DNA of 64,000 bases from CAVVZJ01 sp963752755 (GTDB taxonomy: Bacteria; Planctomycetota; Planctomycetia; Isosphaerales; Isosphaeraceae). This document shows positions 18,018-30,298 of this stretch, piece by piece. Under the pieces are notes generated by a model. The model was not told where the DNA came from, did no database searches, and saw only the letters and a list, made by a program, of their open reading frames with translations. The DNA lies in the NCBI GenBank assembly GCA_963752755.1, contig CAVVZJ010000001.1, positions 2,170,001 through 2,234,000 of the forward strand, given 5' to 3'. A program made the translations under genes and the position numbers. Position 1 is the first letter of the stretch. The number at the start of each line of letters is the position of its first letter.

Positions 18018-18623
18018 TCAATGGGAGGCGATGGTTTCTCGCAACGCGATCGGTTCCCAGGAGGCGGGGCGTCGTGAGAAGTCGGTGTGGCAGAGGATGC
18101 AATGAGCCCGGAGTCGTCGCCAACGCTCGCCCGGATACCGAGCGGCTCGGCCATGCCCAAGTAGGCTCCGTTGCCGGCAGGACGGACAGCGTGCGGGCAC
18201 AACCCGTCTGAACAGGAAGACGAGGCCGAAGGCGAGCAGGATGTCGATTCCGCACAGCATCACCATGTCAATGAGCATGCTTTTACGGACAATTTCCTCC
18301 ATTCGAAGGCGGATCAGGACCGGCAGGAAGTGGATCGCGAGGATGTAGTTCGCGACTGCGAAGCAACCCCCGACCGAGACCGCCAGCATGGTCATGAAGA
18401 ACCAGTCCTTGAATACCCCCGGCCGGAGCAGCAGTCGGGAGAGGATCGCCCAGGTCAGCGGAACGGCCACGAACCCGAAGACCGCCACCGACACCCAGGT
18501 TCCGATCCCCAAATCGACCAGCGTGGTCATCGGAACCAGGACCACCGAGGCTGCCGCCGCGAAGACGACCAGCTTCATCATCTGGCTCATGGAGAGCTGC
18601 CAGCGGATCGAGGAGGTGGCCAC
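18018..18623 (-). CDS. Membrane protein with C-terminal zinc-ribbon-like motif
   Basis: About 201 residues with four predicted membrane spans (for example LVVFAAAASVVLVPMTTLV and IDMVMLCGIDILLAFGLVF). A cytoplasmic tail follows, where CPSC and CILC pairs (RCPSCRQRS ... HCILCHTD) can form a zinc ribbon. I chose the GTG at 18623 because GGGAG precedes it by about nine bases and because it keeps the N-terminal SIRWQLSMSQMMKLVVF, which resembles the LRQLMLLVFF of the neighbouring paralogue; ATG 18590 is the alternative. Function unknown. Confidence 0.65.
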   Translation of the reverse strand: MATSSIRWQLSMSQMMKLVVFAAAASVVLVPMTTLVDLGIGTWVSVAVFGFVAVPLTWAILSRLLLRPGVFKDWFFMTMLAVSVGGCFAVANYILAIHFLPVLIRLRMEEIVRKSMLIDMVMLCGIDILLAFGLVFLFRRVVPARCPSCRQRSLLGHGRAARYPGERWRRLRAHCILCHTDFSRRPASWEPIALRETIASH

Positions 18624-18747
18624 GGCTCGGGCTCCCGAGATGGGTTGACACGCGACTCCGAAAAGATTCGGGGTAAAGCGTTCCCCATAATCGCCGGTCG
18701 CGATAGAGTTGGCAAGCCCCTGGCGTTCGGGTCGGCTGCGAACCGAC

Positions 18748-19310
18748 TTACAGGCCACCCTCCGACGGCCCGACCGGCTCCAATGGCCCTTGATACCACT
18801 GGAGGAACCGTCGGCCGCAGGCCAGACAATGGTGAGAGGGGAAGAGGCCGCCGGGGAGCGGGGTGGTCGCCTTGCGGGTGCGGGTCAGGGCGCGGCGATC
18901 GCAGGAGGGGCAGCGGCGGGGGAGGTCGCGCGCGGAGAAGGACGACGGCGAGGAAAGCGGCCAGAGCCGACAGGAGGAACGAGGGGAAGGCGAAGAAGAG
19001 GCCGGCTTCCAGAAAGGCGCCCAGGGTGAGTCAGGAGCAGAAGGCCGCACAGGGCGAACGAGCGGGATATTGACGAGGAGGGCCGCGACCCAGGCATTGC
19101 GGGGGCTCTTCCGGCAGAGGAACCGGACGGAATGGCCGAGGAAGGCCGGGACGAACAGCAACTCGACGGCAAAGTAAATCAGACGCTGCCCGATCGGACC
19201 GCGGCAGAGCGGCAAGGCGGCGGCGGTCAGGATGGCGCTGAAGAAGACCAGCAGCATCAACTGACGCAACGTGAACTGGAAGCGGAAGGCGCCGGAGGGG
19301 ACGAGGCCAT
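18748..19310 (-). CDS. Paralogous zinc-ribbon membrane protein (frameshifted)
   Basis: It resembles the gene at 18018-18623: an N-terminal FRFQFTLRQLMLLVFFSA, hydrophobic spans, and a C-terminal CPSC ... CLAC zinc-ribbon pair (RRCPSCDRRAL, HHCLACGRRF). The reading frame is broken about four times. One break lies just after the proposed ATG at 19310. Three lie between about 19060 and 18910, where spans such as FALCGLLLLT and LEAGLFFAFPSFLLSALAAF appear in successive frames, each cured by removing one base. It follows ftsH on the same strand, 90 bases after its stop. Function unknown. Confidence 0.55.
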
Positions 19311-19400
19311 CAAAGGGCGGACTCCCCGAGGGCGTCGCCGGCCGCCTCGGTCGGGGACACCGGCTCGCACGCCTTCTTACGAAGGGCGGGGCGACCGGGT

Positions 19401-21397
<1,997 letters not shown>

Positions 21398-21609
21398 CGT
21401 GCGTCTTTCCTGAGGTCGCCCCGTCGTTCGCCGCTCGGACGTGGTCGGTGGGGCGGGGATCGATCTTGCGTTCGGGCAAGAGTATTCTAGACGAAACCGG
21501 CGCGAATGTTCAGAGCAAGCATCGCGTTTCGCTCGGATCGGCCGGAAAGGGGCACCGGCCCGGATGCGACGATGGCCCGACCAGCGGCAACCTGACCGAC
21601 ACCCTCATC

Positions 21610-22643
21610 CTACCCGTGGCATTCCTGAGCTTCGAGCCACTTCTCGCAGTCCATGGCGGCGGCGCAGCCCGAGCCGGCGGCGGTAATCGCCTGGCGGTAA
21701 TGGGTGTCCACGACGTCGCCGCAGGCGAAGACGCCCTCAACCGTGGTCGCCGAGCCGTAGTTGGGAAAGGCGTCGATCGACAGGCCTGCCGGCGCGTCGT
21801 GGTTGGCCCAGGCCATGGCGGTGCGGGTCAGGAGGTAGCCGGCCTGGGTCAAGGCGAGCTGACCCTCGAAGATCTTGGTGTTCGGGACGTGGCCGATCGC
21901 GAGGAACAGGCCGTCGATCTTCAATTCGCGGCGCTCGCCGGTCCGCGTGTCCTTCAGCGGGACGCCGGTGAGCTGCCGGGCCGGCTCGGTCGTGCCCTGG
22001 ACCTCGGCGACCTCGCTGTTCCAGGCGTAGTCGATCTTTTTGTTGGCGAAGACGCGATCCTGCATGATCTTCGAGGCGCGGAGGGCGTCGCGCCGGTGGA
22101 TGAACGTGACCTTGGAGGCGAATCGGGTCAGGAAGGTCGCCTCCTCGACGGCCGAGTCGCCGCCGCCGACGACGGCGATCGGCTTGTCGCGGTAGAGGGC
22201 GCCGTCGCAGGTGGCGCAGGTGCTCACGCCTTCGCCGCGGAACGGGCCTTCGTTGCCGAGCCAGCGAGCCGAGGCACCGGTGGCGACGATCAGGGCGTCG
22301 GCGGTGTACTCGCGGACCGTGCCGCTGCCGGGGTCACCGCTCGGGTCGTCGGTGGTCTTGACCTTGAACGGGCGGCGGCCTCAGGTCCGCCTCGAAGACG
22401 GTCTCCCAGCGGGTGTCGGCACCGAAACGCTGGGCCTGCCGGCGCATCAGCTCCATCAGCTCCGGGACCCTGAATGCCTTCGGGGAAGCCGGGGAAGTTG
22501 TCCACCGAGGTCGTCAGCGTGAGCTGACCGCCCGGTTCCTTGCCCTCGAAGACCAGCGGGGCCAGGTTGGCACGAGCGGCGTACAGCGCGGCGGTCAGCC
22601 CGGCCGAGCCCGAACCGATGATGATGACGGCGCAGTGGGACAT
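21610..22643 (-). CDS. trxB: Thioredoxin reductase (2 frameshifts)
   Basis: NADPH- and FAD-dependent reductase of thioredoxin, cytoplasmic. The FAD site IIIGSGSAGLTAALYAARAN lies at the start, then GGQLTLTTSVDNFPGFPEG, then the redox-active CATC in GVSTCATCDGALY, the NADPH motif AVVGGGDSAVEEA and the C-terminal GVFACGDVVDTHYRQAITAA. Frame breaks near 22470 and 22375 are each cured by removing one base, and the joined protein of about 343 residues is typical. Of two adjacent ATGs, 22643 is better placed relative to the GAGGGA ribosome site. The start lies about 290 bases from divergent csrA. Confidence 0.93.
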
Positions 22644-22935
22644 CATTCCCTCGCGAGAGCCGATCGTGCCAGGCCGGCGGGCCAGCCCCGCCGGGCGTTG
22701 CCCGCCATTATCCCTTGTCGGTCGGGAAAAATCCAACAGGCCGCGGTCCGGGCTTTCCGCGAGTCCGCTGCCCCTTGGGCTCGAAATGTGATCTAGGCTG
22801 AACATGACAGGGCCGCGCGGCCGGGACGTCATGGGACGCCTCGGGAGAGGGTCCCGGCGCGGGGCGGCGGTGCGGAGCGTGGCGGTACGTCGAGGCCGCC
22901 CAGGCCCGCATTGGGCAAGCCAAGGGACGAACCCG

Positions 22936-23191
22936 ATGCTCGTCTTGACACGGAAGCTGATGGAGAAGCTCTACATCGGCGACGATATCTGCGTGACCGT
23001 CGTCCGCCTGGAAGGCGGCCAGGTCCGGCTGGGGATCGAAGCCCCGCGCCAGATCCCCGTGGTTCGGGCGGAGTTGCGCCGCGATCCGCCACCCGGCTCG
23101 GGGCCCGATGGCGACGCCCGACTCCGCCGCCCCAGGAGGGCCCGAACCCGCGGGTCACGACTCGACCAGCCTCGGCTCGCGGAAGCGGTAG
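22936..23191 (+). CDS. csrA: Carbon storage regulator CsrA (3' end uncertain)
   Basis: RNA-binding translational regulator. The first 47 residues match the family throughout: MLVLTRKLMEKLYIGDDI with the conserved Leu4/Thr5/Arg6, then GGQVRLGIEAPRQIPVVRAEL. AGGGA lies about ten bases before the ATG. In this frame there is no stop for 500 bases, through the antisense of phoB. After about residue 50 I believe one indel occurs, because a neighbouring frame gives a Pro/Ala-rich tail (PMATPDSAAPGGPEPAGHDS) ending in a stop at 23189-23191. That end would overlap the convergent phoB 3' end by about 36 bases. Confidence 0.8.
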
Positions 23192-23865
23192 CCGACGCCG
23201 CGAACGGTCTCGATGAGGTCGGCGCCCTCGCCGAGCTTCTTGCGGAGGCTCTTGACGTGGACGTCGATGGTGCGCTCCAGCACCACGGCGTCCTCGCCGA
23301 TGGCCGAATCCATCAATTCATGGCGAGTGAACGCCCGACCGGCCTGACGGAGCAGGGTCTCCAGCAGGCGGAACTCCGTCGGCGTCAGCGGGAAGCTCCG
23401 CATTGTGCAGCAAGGCGCGGTGGCGGTGCCGGTCGATGACGACCCCCTGGCACTCGATGACGTCGCCGCGCGACGGCTCCTCGCGCTCCTGATGGTGGCG
23501 GAGCTGCCGCTTGATCCGCTCGATGAGCACCTTCGGGCTGTAGGGCTTCGTCACGTAGTCGTCGGCGCCGACGGCGAAGCCGACGAGCTGGTCCGCCTCC
23601 TCCGCCTTGGCCGTGACCATGATGATCGGGATGCTCGCGGGTCGCCGGCGCGGCCCGCAGCTCGCGGGCAATCTCCAGGCCGCTCTTTACCGGCAGCATC
23701 AGGTCGAGGACGATCAGGTCGGGCAGCTTCAGCTGCGCCTGGCGGAGTCCGTCCTGGCCGTCGTGGGAGGTCAGCACGTCGTAGCCCTCGCGTCGGAGGT
23801 TGTACGCCAGCGGCTCGACCAGGGAGTCGCTCGTCTTCGATGATCAGGATCTTGGGCTTGGCCAT
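23155..23865 (-). CDS. phoB: Phosphate-type response regulator PhoB (3 frameshifts)
   Basis: OmpR/PhoB-class regulator. Receiver domain: MAKPKILIIEDE with the acidic pocket, phospho-acceptor Asp in LPDLIVLDLMLPVKSG, then PIIMVTAKAEEADQLVGFAV and the Lys in DDYVTKPYSPKVL. DNA-binding domain: FPLTPTEFRLLETLLRQAG and DVHVKSLRKKLGEGADLIETV then RGVGYRF. Breaks near 23828, 23640 and 23395 are each cured by removing one base, giving about 236 residues. It follows pstB on the same strand after 81 bases. With phoR at the other end of the cluster, it is the likely phosphate-starvation regulator. Confidence 0.93.
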
Positions 23866-23946
23866 GACTCGGGGGTCCAGGGAGAACCGGCTTTGCCGGG
23901 CGACTCGGGTTCGCCATCCTTGGTCGAGCGCCGGTGGGGATCGGGG

Positions 23947-24815
23947 TCAGCCGATCCGGCCGGTGATGTAGGCCTCGGTCCTCGGGTCCTTGGGATTGGT
24001 GAAGAGCAGTTCAGTCGGGCTGAACTCGGCGACGATCCCGGTACGGTGCCCCTCCCGACTGGCGGCCTCGTCGAGCATCATGCACGCGGTGAAGTCGCTG
24101 GCGCGGCGGGCCTGCTGCATGTTGTGCGTCACGATGACGATCGTGTAATCATTCTTCAGCTCATCCATCAGATCCTCGACGTTGCGGGTCGATATCGGAT
24201 CCAGCGACGAGCAGGGTTCGTCCATGAGGATCACCTCGGGCTGGACGGCGAGCGTCCGGGCGATGCAGAGCCGTTGCTGCTGGCCGCCGGAGAGTTCCAG
24301 GCCGGAACTGCTTGAGCTTGCTCTTGACCTCATCCCAGAGCGCGGCGCGGCGGAGCGAGGTCTCGACCAGCTCGTCGAGATCACCCCGGTAGCCGTTGAT
24401 CCGGGCACCCCAGGCGACGTTCTGATAGATGCTCTTGGGGAACGGGTTCGGGCCGCTGGAAGACCATGCCGATCCGGCGACGCAGGGAGACGGCATCGAC
24501 GTCGGGCGTACTGATCGTCTGATCGTCGAACCGGATCTCGCCCTCCATGCGAAAGCCGGCGATCAGGTCGTTCATCCGGTTGAAGCACCGCAGGAGCGTG
24601 CTCTTGCCGCAGCCGGATGGACCGATCAGGGCGGTGATCTTGTTGCGGGGGATCTCGATGTTGATGTCGCTGAGGGCCAGGGACGAGCCGTACCAGGCAG
24701 CGACCCCGCGGGTCACCAGGACGGGCGAGGTGCGGGTTTCGCGTGCCGTGTGGTCCGCGGCGGCGCCGGCGTTCGGCTCGCTGGCGACGGGGGAAGTGGG
24801 GGTCGGGTGGTTCAT
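23947..24815 (-). CDS. pstB: Phosphate ABC transporter ATP-binding protein (2 frameshifts)
   Basis: ATPase of the high-affinity phosphate importer, on the inner face of the membrane. Walker A GPSGCGKST is followed by LLRCFNRMNDLIAGFRMEG, a PstB-specific stretch. Then come the Q-loop FQRPNPFPKSIYQNVAWG, signature LELSGGQQQRLCIARTLA, Walker B VILMDEPCSSLDPIST and H-loop IVIVTHNMQQARRASD. Breaks near 24455 (extra C in CGGCCCGAACCC) and 24312 (extra C in TTCCGGCC) are each cured by removing one base. About 288 residues, including a 30-residue non-conserved N-terminus. Confidence 0.94.
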
Positions 24816-24872
24816 GGCATGTCCGGCGGTCGGGGGACCGGATCGACCGGCCCGTCGCGGTTCTCGACTCAC

Positions 24873-25838
24873 TCAGGCTCGGGGCAGACGGCTGTAGCGG
24901 TTGCGGATCAGGATCGCGACGGCGTTCATCGAGAGCAGGAGAATCAACAGCAGGAGGATGCCGCCGGCGGCGAGGGTCTGGAAGGCGGGCTCGGGGTCCT
25001 TGGCGTAATTGTAGATCTCCAGGGGAAGGGGCACGTACTCGTCGGACGGCCCGCGGGGGGGTCGGAGGATCGAGGTCGCCTGCGTGACCATCAACACGGG
25101 CGCCGTCTCACCGATCGCCCGCGAGAGGGCCAGAATCACGCCGGTCATGATACCCGGCAAGGCCGACGGCAGGACGTGATCCCGGATCGTCTGCCACCGC
25201 GACGCCCCCAGCGCCAGCGACGCATGCCGCAGCGATCGCGGCACCGCCCGCAAGGCTTCCTGCGACGCGATGATGATGACCGGCAGGACCAGCAGGCTGA
25301 GCGTCAACGCACCCGCCCAGACCGTGTACCCCAGCGCCAGCGAATCGAGGCCGAAGGCGCGGACGAAGAGTGTCAGCCCGAGGATGCCATAGACGATCGA
25401 CGGCACGCCCGCGAGGTTGGCGATGTTCGTCTGGATCAAGGTCTTGAACCGTCCCTCCGGCGCGTACTCCTCCAGGAAGATCGCCGCTCCGACGCCGACC
25501 GGAACCGCGATCAGGGCCACGAACCCGAGCAGCCAGAGACTGCTGATGACCCCCACGCGGAAACCCGTCGTGGCGGCATCCATGCCCGGGGTCTGCACGA
25601 TGAGAGAACGCATCAAGGCGGCGAGGTCGCGGACGTTGTCCGCCAGGTCGTACCAGGGTCGGCCCGCCTCCTGACCCAGGGCCGAGGTGAGGACCGAGCC
25701 GAGCAGGACCGAGAGCACAACCACGCCACTGAGCGTTGCCAGCACGCAGGCCGCGGCGAAGAGCGGCCCGGCGACCTTGCGGCGGGTCAAGTGCGGCTCG
25801 TATCGCGGCCGGGTCGTCGCGGCGGGGAGGCTGGCCAT
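24873..25838 (-). CDS. pstA: Phosphate ABC transporter permease PstA
   Basis: An intact 321-residue inner membrane subunit of the Pst importer, with six spans. A periplasmic insertion lies between the first two (about 55-95). The permease signature is clear: VPRSLRHASLALGASRWQTI, then LSRAIGETAPVLMVTQA. EEYAPEGRFKTLIQTNIANL is typical of PstA. Its ATG overlaps the pstC stop by one base (TGATG), and pstB follows after 57 bases. Confidence 0.96.
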   Translation of the reverse strand: MASLPAATTRPRYEPHLTRRKVAGPLFAAACVLATLSGVVVLSVLLGSVLTSALGQEAGRPWYDLADNVRDLAALMRSLIVQTPGMDAATTGFRVGVISSLWLLGFVALIAVPVGVGAAIFLEEYAPEGRFKTLIQTNIANLAGVPSIVYGILGLTLFVRAFGLDSLALGYTVWAGALTLSLLVLPVIIIASQEALRAVPRSLRHASLALGASRWQTIRDHVLPSALPGIMTGVILALSRAIGETAPVLMVTQATSILRPPRGPSDEYVPLPLEIYNYAKDPEPAFQTLAAGGILLLLILLLSMNAVAILIRNRYSRLPRA

Positions 25839-26821
25839 CAGTGGTATACCTCTCGGAACCGCCCCAGCACGACGCGCGAGACGATGTTCATCGAAAGCGT
25901 GATGATGAACAGCACCATCGCCACCGCAAAGAGCGAGAGCGACTTCGCCGACCCCGGCGCCTCCTGGCCACCGACGACCGCGACGATGTAAGCCGTCATC
26001 GTCTCGATCGGCACCAGGGGGTTGAGCGTGATGTTCGGCACCGTGCCGGCCGCCAGCACGACGGCCATCGTCTCCCCCACCGCCCGGCTGATCGCCAGGA
26101 TGAACGACGCCATCACCCCCGAGAGCGCCGCCGGCAAGACCACGCGCGTCGAGACCTCGAACTTCGTCGCCCCCAGGCCATACGCCGCTTCCCGCAACCC
26201 CTGCGGCACCGCCGAGAGCACGTCCTCGCTGAGCGAGGAGACCATCGGGATGATCATGACTCCCACCACGATGCAGGCGCTCAAGGCATTGAACATCTGC
26301 ACGGTCAGGCCGAGCGGCTGAAACAACCCGCGCAGCAGGGGCGTCACAAGCTGCAAGGCGAGGAAGCCATAAACGATCGTCGGGATGCCCGCGAGCAGTT
26401 CCAGCGTCGGCTTGAGCCAGCCGCGCAGCTTCCGCGGGGCGTACTCGCTCAGATAAATCGCGCTCAGGAGGCCGACCGGCAAGGCGATCAGCGACGACCC
26501 GAAGGCGACCAGGAACGTCCCCCAGACCAGGGGCAGGATGCCGAAATACGGCGGATTGACGTTGGTGCCCGTGAGGAACTGCACCACGCCGATCTCGGCC
26601 ACGCGGAAGAAGCGGACCGTCTCGGTGCCGAGGATCACGACGATGCCGAGTGTCGTGAAGACCGTCACCAGGGCGCAGGCGACGAGGAAGACGAAAACCG
26701 CACCGCCCTCCAGCTTCCGGAGCCGCTTGTGCGGCGACCAGAGTCCGGGGACACGCTCAACGGCCTGGCTCGCGAGGGTGCTCAAGGCGGGCATCCTTCG
26801 GGGCTCGTCCAGTCCGATCAT
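25838..26821 (-). CDS. pstC: Phosphate ABC transporter permease PstC
   Basis: An intact 327-residue inner membrane subunit of the Pst importer. Its features are a cytoplasmic N-terminus, a first span FVFLVACALVTVFTTLGIV, YLSEYAPRKLRGWLKPTLEL, the permease loop VPQGLREAAYGLGATKFEVS, and ISRAVGETMAVVLAAG. Its ATG overlaps the pstS stop (ATGA), and its stop overlaps pstA, so pstS-pstC-pstA are translationally coupled. Confidence 0.96.
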   Translation of the reverse strand: MIGLDEPRRMPALSTLASQAVERVPGLWSPHKRLRKLEGGAVFVFLVACALVTVFTTLGIVVILGTETVRFFRVAEIGVVQFLTGTNVNPPYFGILPLVWGTFLVAFGSSLIALPVGLLSAIYLSEYAPRKLRGWLKPTLELLAGIPTIVYGFLALQLVTPLLRGLFQPLGLTVQMFNALSACIVVGVMIIPMVSSLSEDVLSAVPQGLREAAYGLGATKFEVSTRVVLPAALSGVMASFILAISRAVGETMAVVLAAGTVPNITLNPLVPIETMTAYIVAVVGGQEAPGSAKSLSLFAVAMVLFIITLSMNIVSRVVLGRFREVYH

Positions 26822-27849
26822 TCCGCCGCCTCGGCCGATGGCGGCGACGCTGGCTGCGTGGGGGCCGAGCCGCCGAGCCGAGCGTCGAGCGCCGCGGCGT
26901 TCGCCTGGCGGTCCGCCTCCGTCGGCGGCACGTAGCCCGCCTGCTCGGCGAGTGGGGCGACGTGGTCCAGGTAATACCGCACGAAGCCGGCCACTTCCGG
27001 CCGCTTCAACGACTCGTTTTTGACGAAGATGTAGAGCGGTCGGGACAGCGGCTTGTAATCACCCGCCAGGACCGTCTCCAGCGTCGGCTTGACCGGCTCG
27101 CCGTCGGCGCCGTTCTGGATCGCGACGGCCTTGAGCTTGTCCTGGTTGGCGGCGTAGTAGGCGTAGCCGAAGTAACCGATGCCGTTCGCGTCCCCCGAGA
27201 CACCCCGAACGAGCACGTTGTCATCCGGGCTCGGCTGAACGTCCGGACGGTTCCCCTTGTTGATGTCCTCCTTGCCGATGACCTCCTCGACGAAGAACTC
27301 ATAGGTTCCCGAGTCAGTATCCGGCGCGTAGAGGACGATCTTCTCGGCGGGCCAGGCGGGGTCCAGTTCCTTCCAGGTCTGCACCTTGCTATCCGATGCG
27401 TACAGCTTCCGGAGCTGATCGACGGTCAAGGTGTTGATCGCCTGGTTCTTCGGGTTGACCACGACCGTGATGCCGTCGTACCCGACGACGAACCGGGTCC
27501 ACTCGAAGCCCTTTTCCTTCGCCTGCGACTCCTCCTCGGGCTTGGCATCGCGCGAGGCGTCGATGATGTCCACCTCGCCCTGGAGGTAGCGACCGAAGCC
27601 GCCGCCGGTGCCGTGGTTGCCGACGTTGACCGTGACGTCCGGCTCCTCCTTGCTGTAGGCGAGCTGCGCCTGGCGGCTGATCCGGAAAACTGTGCTGGAG
27701 CCATCGACGACAACCTTGCCACGCGCCGAGCCACCTCCCGGTGCGCCGGAGCCGCCGCAGCCGGTGGCCGCCACGGCCAGCAAGGCCGAGAGGATCAGGC
27801 CAGGGGCCAGGAGAGGGGTCCGGAGGATGGACTTGGGGGTCACGGTCAT
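26818..27849 (-). CDS. pstS: Phosphate-binding lipoprotein PstS
   Basis: Substrate-binding subunit of the Pst importer, about 343 residues. A signal peptide ends in a lipobox (LAVAATGCGG), so the mature protein is probably lipid-anchored at Cys. Phosphate-site stretches are present: VDGSSTVFRISR, GGGFGRYLQGEVDIIDASR and DTDSGTYEFFVEEV. The C-terminal 25 residues are Pro/Ala-rich. The ATG at 27849 was chosen because the signal peptide follows it. It is first in the pstSCAB run, downstream of phoR by about 200 bases that contain candidate regulatory repeats. Confidence 0.95.
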   Translation of the reverse strand: MTVTPKSILRTPLLAPGLILSALLAVAATGCGGSGAPGGGSARGKVVVDGSSTVFRISRQAQLAYSKEEPDVTVNVGNHGTGGGFGRYLQGEVDIIDASRDAKPEEESQAKEKGFEWTRFVVGYDGITVVVNPKNQAINTLTVDQLRKLYASDSKVQTWKELDPAWPAEKIVLYAPDTDSGTYEFFVEEVIGKEDINKGNRPDVQPSPDDNVLVRGVSGDANGIGYFGYAYYAANQDKLKAVAIQNGADGEPVKPTLETVLAGDYKPLSRPLYIFVKNESLKRPEVAGFVRYYLDHVAPLAEQAGYVPPTEADRQANAAALDARLGGSAPTQPASPPSAEAAE

Positions 27850-28017
27850 GGAAAGTCTCTCGAAACGTCCGGGAAAAGTGGTCGGGCCGGTTCGTCGGGC
27901 ACTGCCGCCGTCAGCTCGGTCGGGATCAACGGGGAAGGGGTCAGGAGGCCGGGCAGGCAGCGCGACAAGCGGCATGGGGCCGTCAGGATACTCGGCCCGG
28001 AAGCCAGTTTACCACTG

Positions 28018-28051
28018 AACTGTGAAGATTTTGTGTCGAGTCCGCGCAGGC

Positions 28052-28070
<19 letters not shown>
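28018..28070 (-). promoter_or_regulatory. Candidate PhoB-binding repeats upstream of pstS
   Basis: GATTTTGTG occurs at 28027-28035 and again at 28057-28065. TGTGAAGAT occurs at 28021-28029 and 28062-28070. On the pstS-sense strand the proximal site reads ACACAAAATCTTCACAG, with two CACA boxes at an 11-base period, the spacing used by PhoB dimers elsewhere. The distal copy lies in the last codons of phoR. The sequence does not match the enterobacterial Pho box, so this is inference from position and repetition. Confidence 0.4.
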
Positions 28071-29395
<1,325 letters not shown>

Positions 29396-29581
29396 CGGCC
29401 CCGTCCTCCTTCCCATCCCGGATCTTCCCCCGCCCATCTTGCCCGCGAAAGCTGGCCCCCGGCAAGCCGACCACGACCCCGCGCCCGGATGGCATCCCCT
29501 TTGCGACCCTGTTGACGTGGCATGAGCCTTCGAGCTTTCATGTGAACAGGAAAGATTCCTCCAGAAGAAGGAGAACGACAG

Positions 29582-30100
29582 ATGACGCGCCGACTGACCC
29601 TCCCTCTGGCACCGGTCGTCCTCGGTCTCGTCGCCCTGTCGTACGCCCCGGCGACGGCCCGGGCGCAGGTGCTGCTGCCTCGGTCGCCGATCGCGGCCCA
29701 GGCCGTCGCCTTCGACGACTGGGATGACGTTTACGACGACTGGGAGGACTACCGCGAAGAGGTTCGCGACGACTGGGAAGACGCCTACGAGGACAGGGGA
29801 GCCCCCCCCTTCTTCGCCGGCCGGCCCTACGCCGGCTACGGCGGCCTTCCCGGCGGCGCTCCCTTCGGTGGCTACGGTCCCGCCGCCTATGGCAACTACG
29901 GCGCTCCCGGCTACAGTCCCGGCTGGGGCGGTGCTCCGTATGGAGGCGGTTACCCATCGTATGGCGGCGGTTACCCGTATGGCGGCGGCTATGGGGGTTA
30001 CGCCGGCTATGGCGGCTACGGCTATGGCCCGTACGGCATCGGCAACGGCGGCATGTACCTGAACCTCGGCCCACTCGGCGGCATGAACATCGACTGGTGA
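29582..30100 (+). CDS. Exported Gly/Tyr-rich protein
   Basis: A 172-residue protein with a clear signal peptide (LPLAPVVLGLVALSYAPATARA, cleavage near residue 28). An acidic Asp/Trp-rich segment follows (DDWDDVYDDWEDYREE), then a long Gly/Tyr/Pro low-complexity region with repeats such as YGGGYPSYGGGYPYGGGY. Such sequences are common in exported planctomycete proteins; no enzymatic function is apparent. AAGGAGA precedes the ATG. It is divergent from phoR and convergent with the M48 protease gene, with a hairpin repeat between. Confidence 0.8.
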   Translation: MTRRLTLPLAPVVLGLVALSYAPATARAQVLLPRSPIAAQAVAFDDWDDVYDDWEDYREEVRDDWEDAYEDRGAPPFFAGRPYAGYGGLPGGAPFGGYGPAAYGNYGAPGYSPGWGGAPYGGGYPSYGGGYPYGGGYGGYAGYGGYGYGPYGIGNGGMYLNLGPLGGMNIDW

Positions 30101-30233
30101 GCGCCCCCGTTTTCAACACCCCAGCCCGGCCCGACGGCCGCCGGCCCGACTCGCCTCGGGCGGCCCCGTCCCGCCGGGCCGTTTTCGTGGTGTGCCTCCC
30201 TGCGAGTCCCCAGGTCGCGTCGCGACCTTACAA

Positions 30234-30295
30234 GCCCTCACAAAATGGGGGCTGGCTCCGAGTCTTCGAGGTGCCTGTCCCCATTTTGTGAGGGC
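30234..30295. repeat. Hairpin repeat, copy 1 (constant loop, private arms)
   Basis: Arms GCCCTCACAAAATGGGG (30234-30250) and CCCCATTTTGTGAGGGC (30279-30295) are perfectly complementary over 17 bases. The 28-base loop contains CTCCGAGTCTTCGAGG, which is identical in the two copies near 37.9 kb, whereas the arms differ. It lies between two convergent genes, ending three bases before the stop of the M48 protease gene, where it could also end transcription in both directions. Confidence 0.85.
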
Positions 30296-30298
30296 CTC

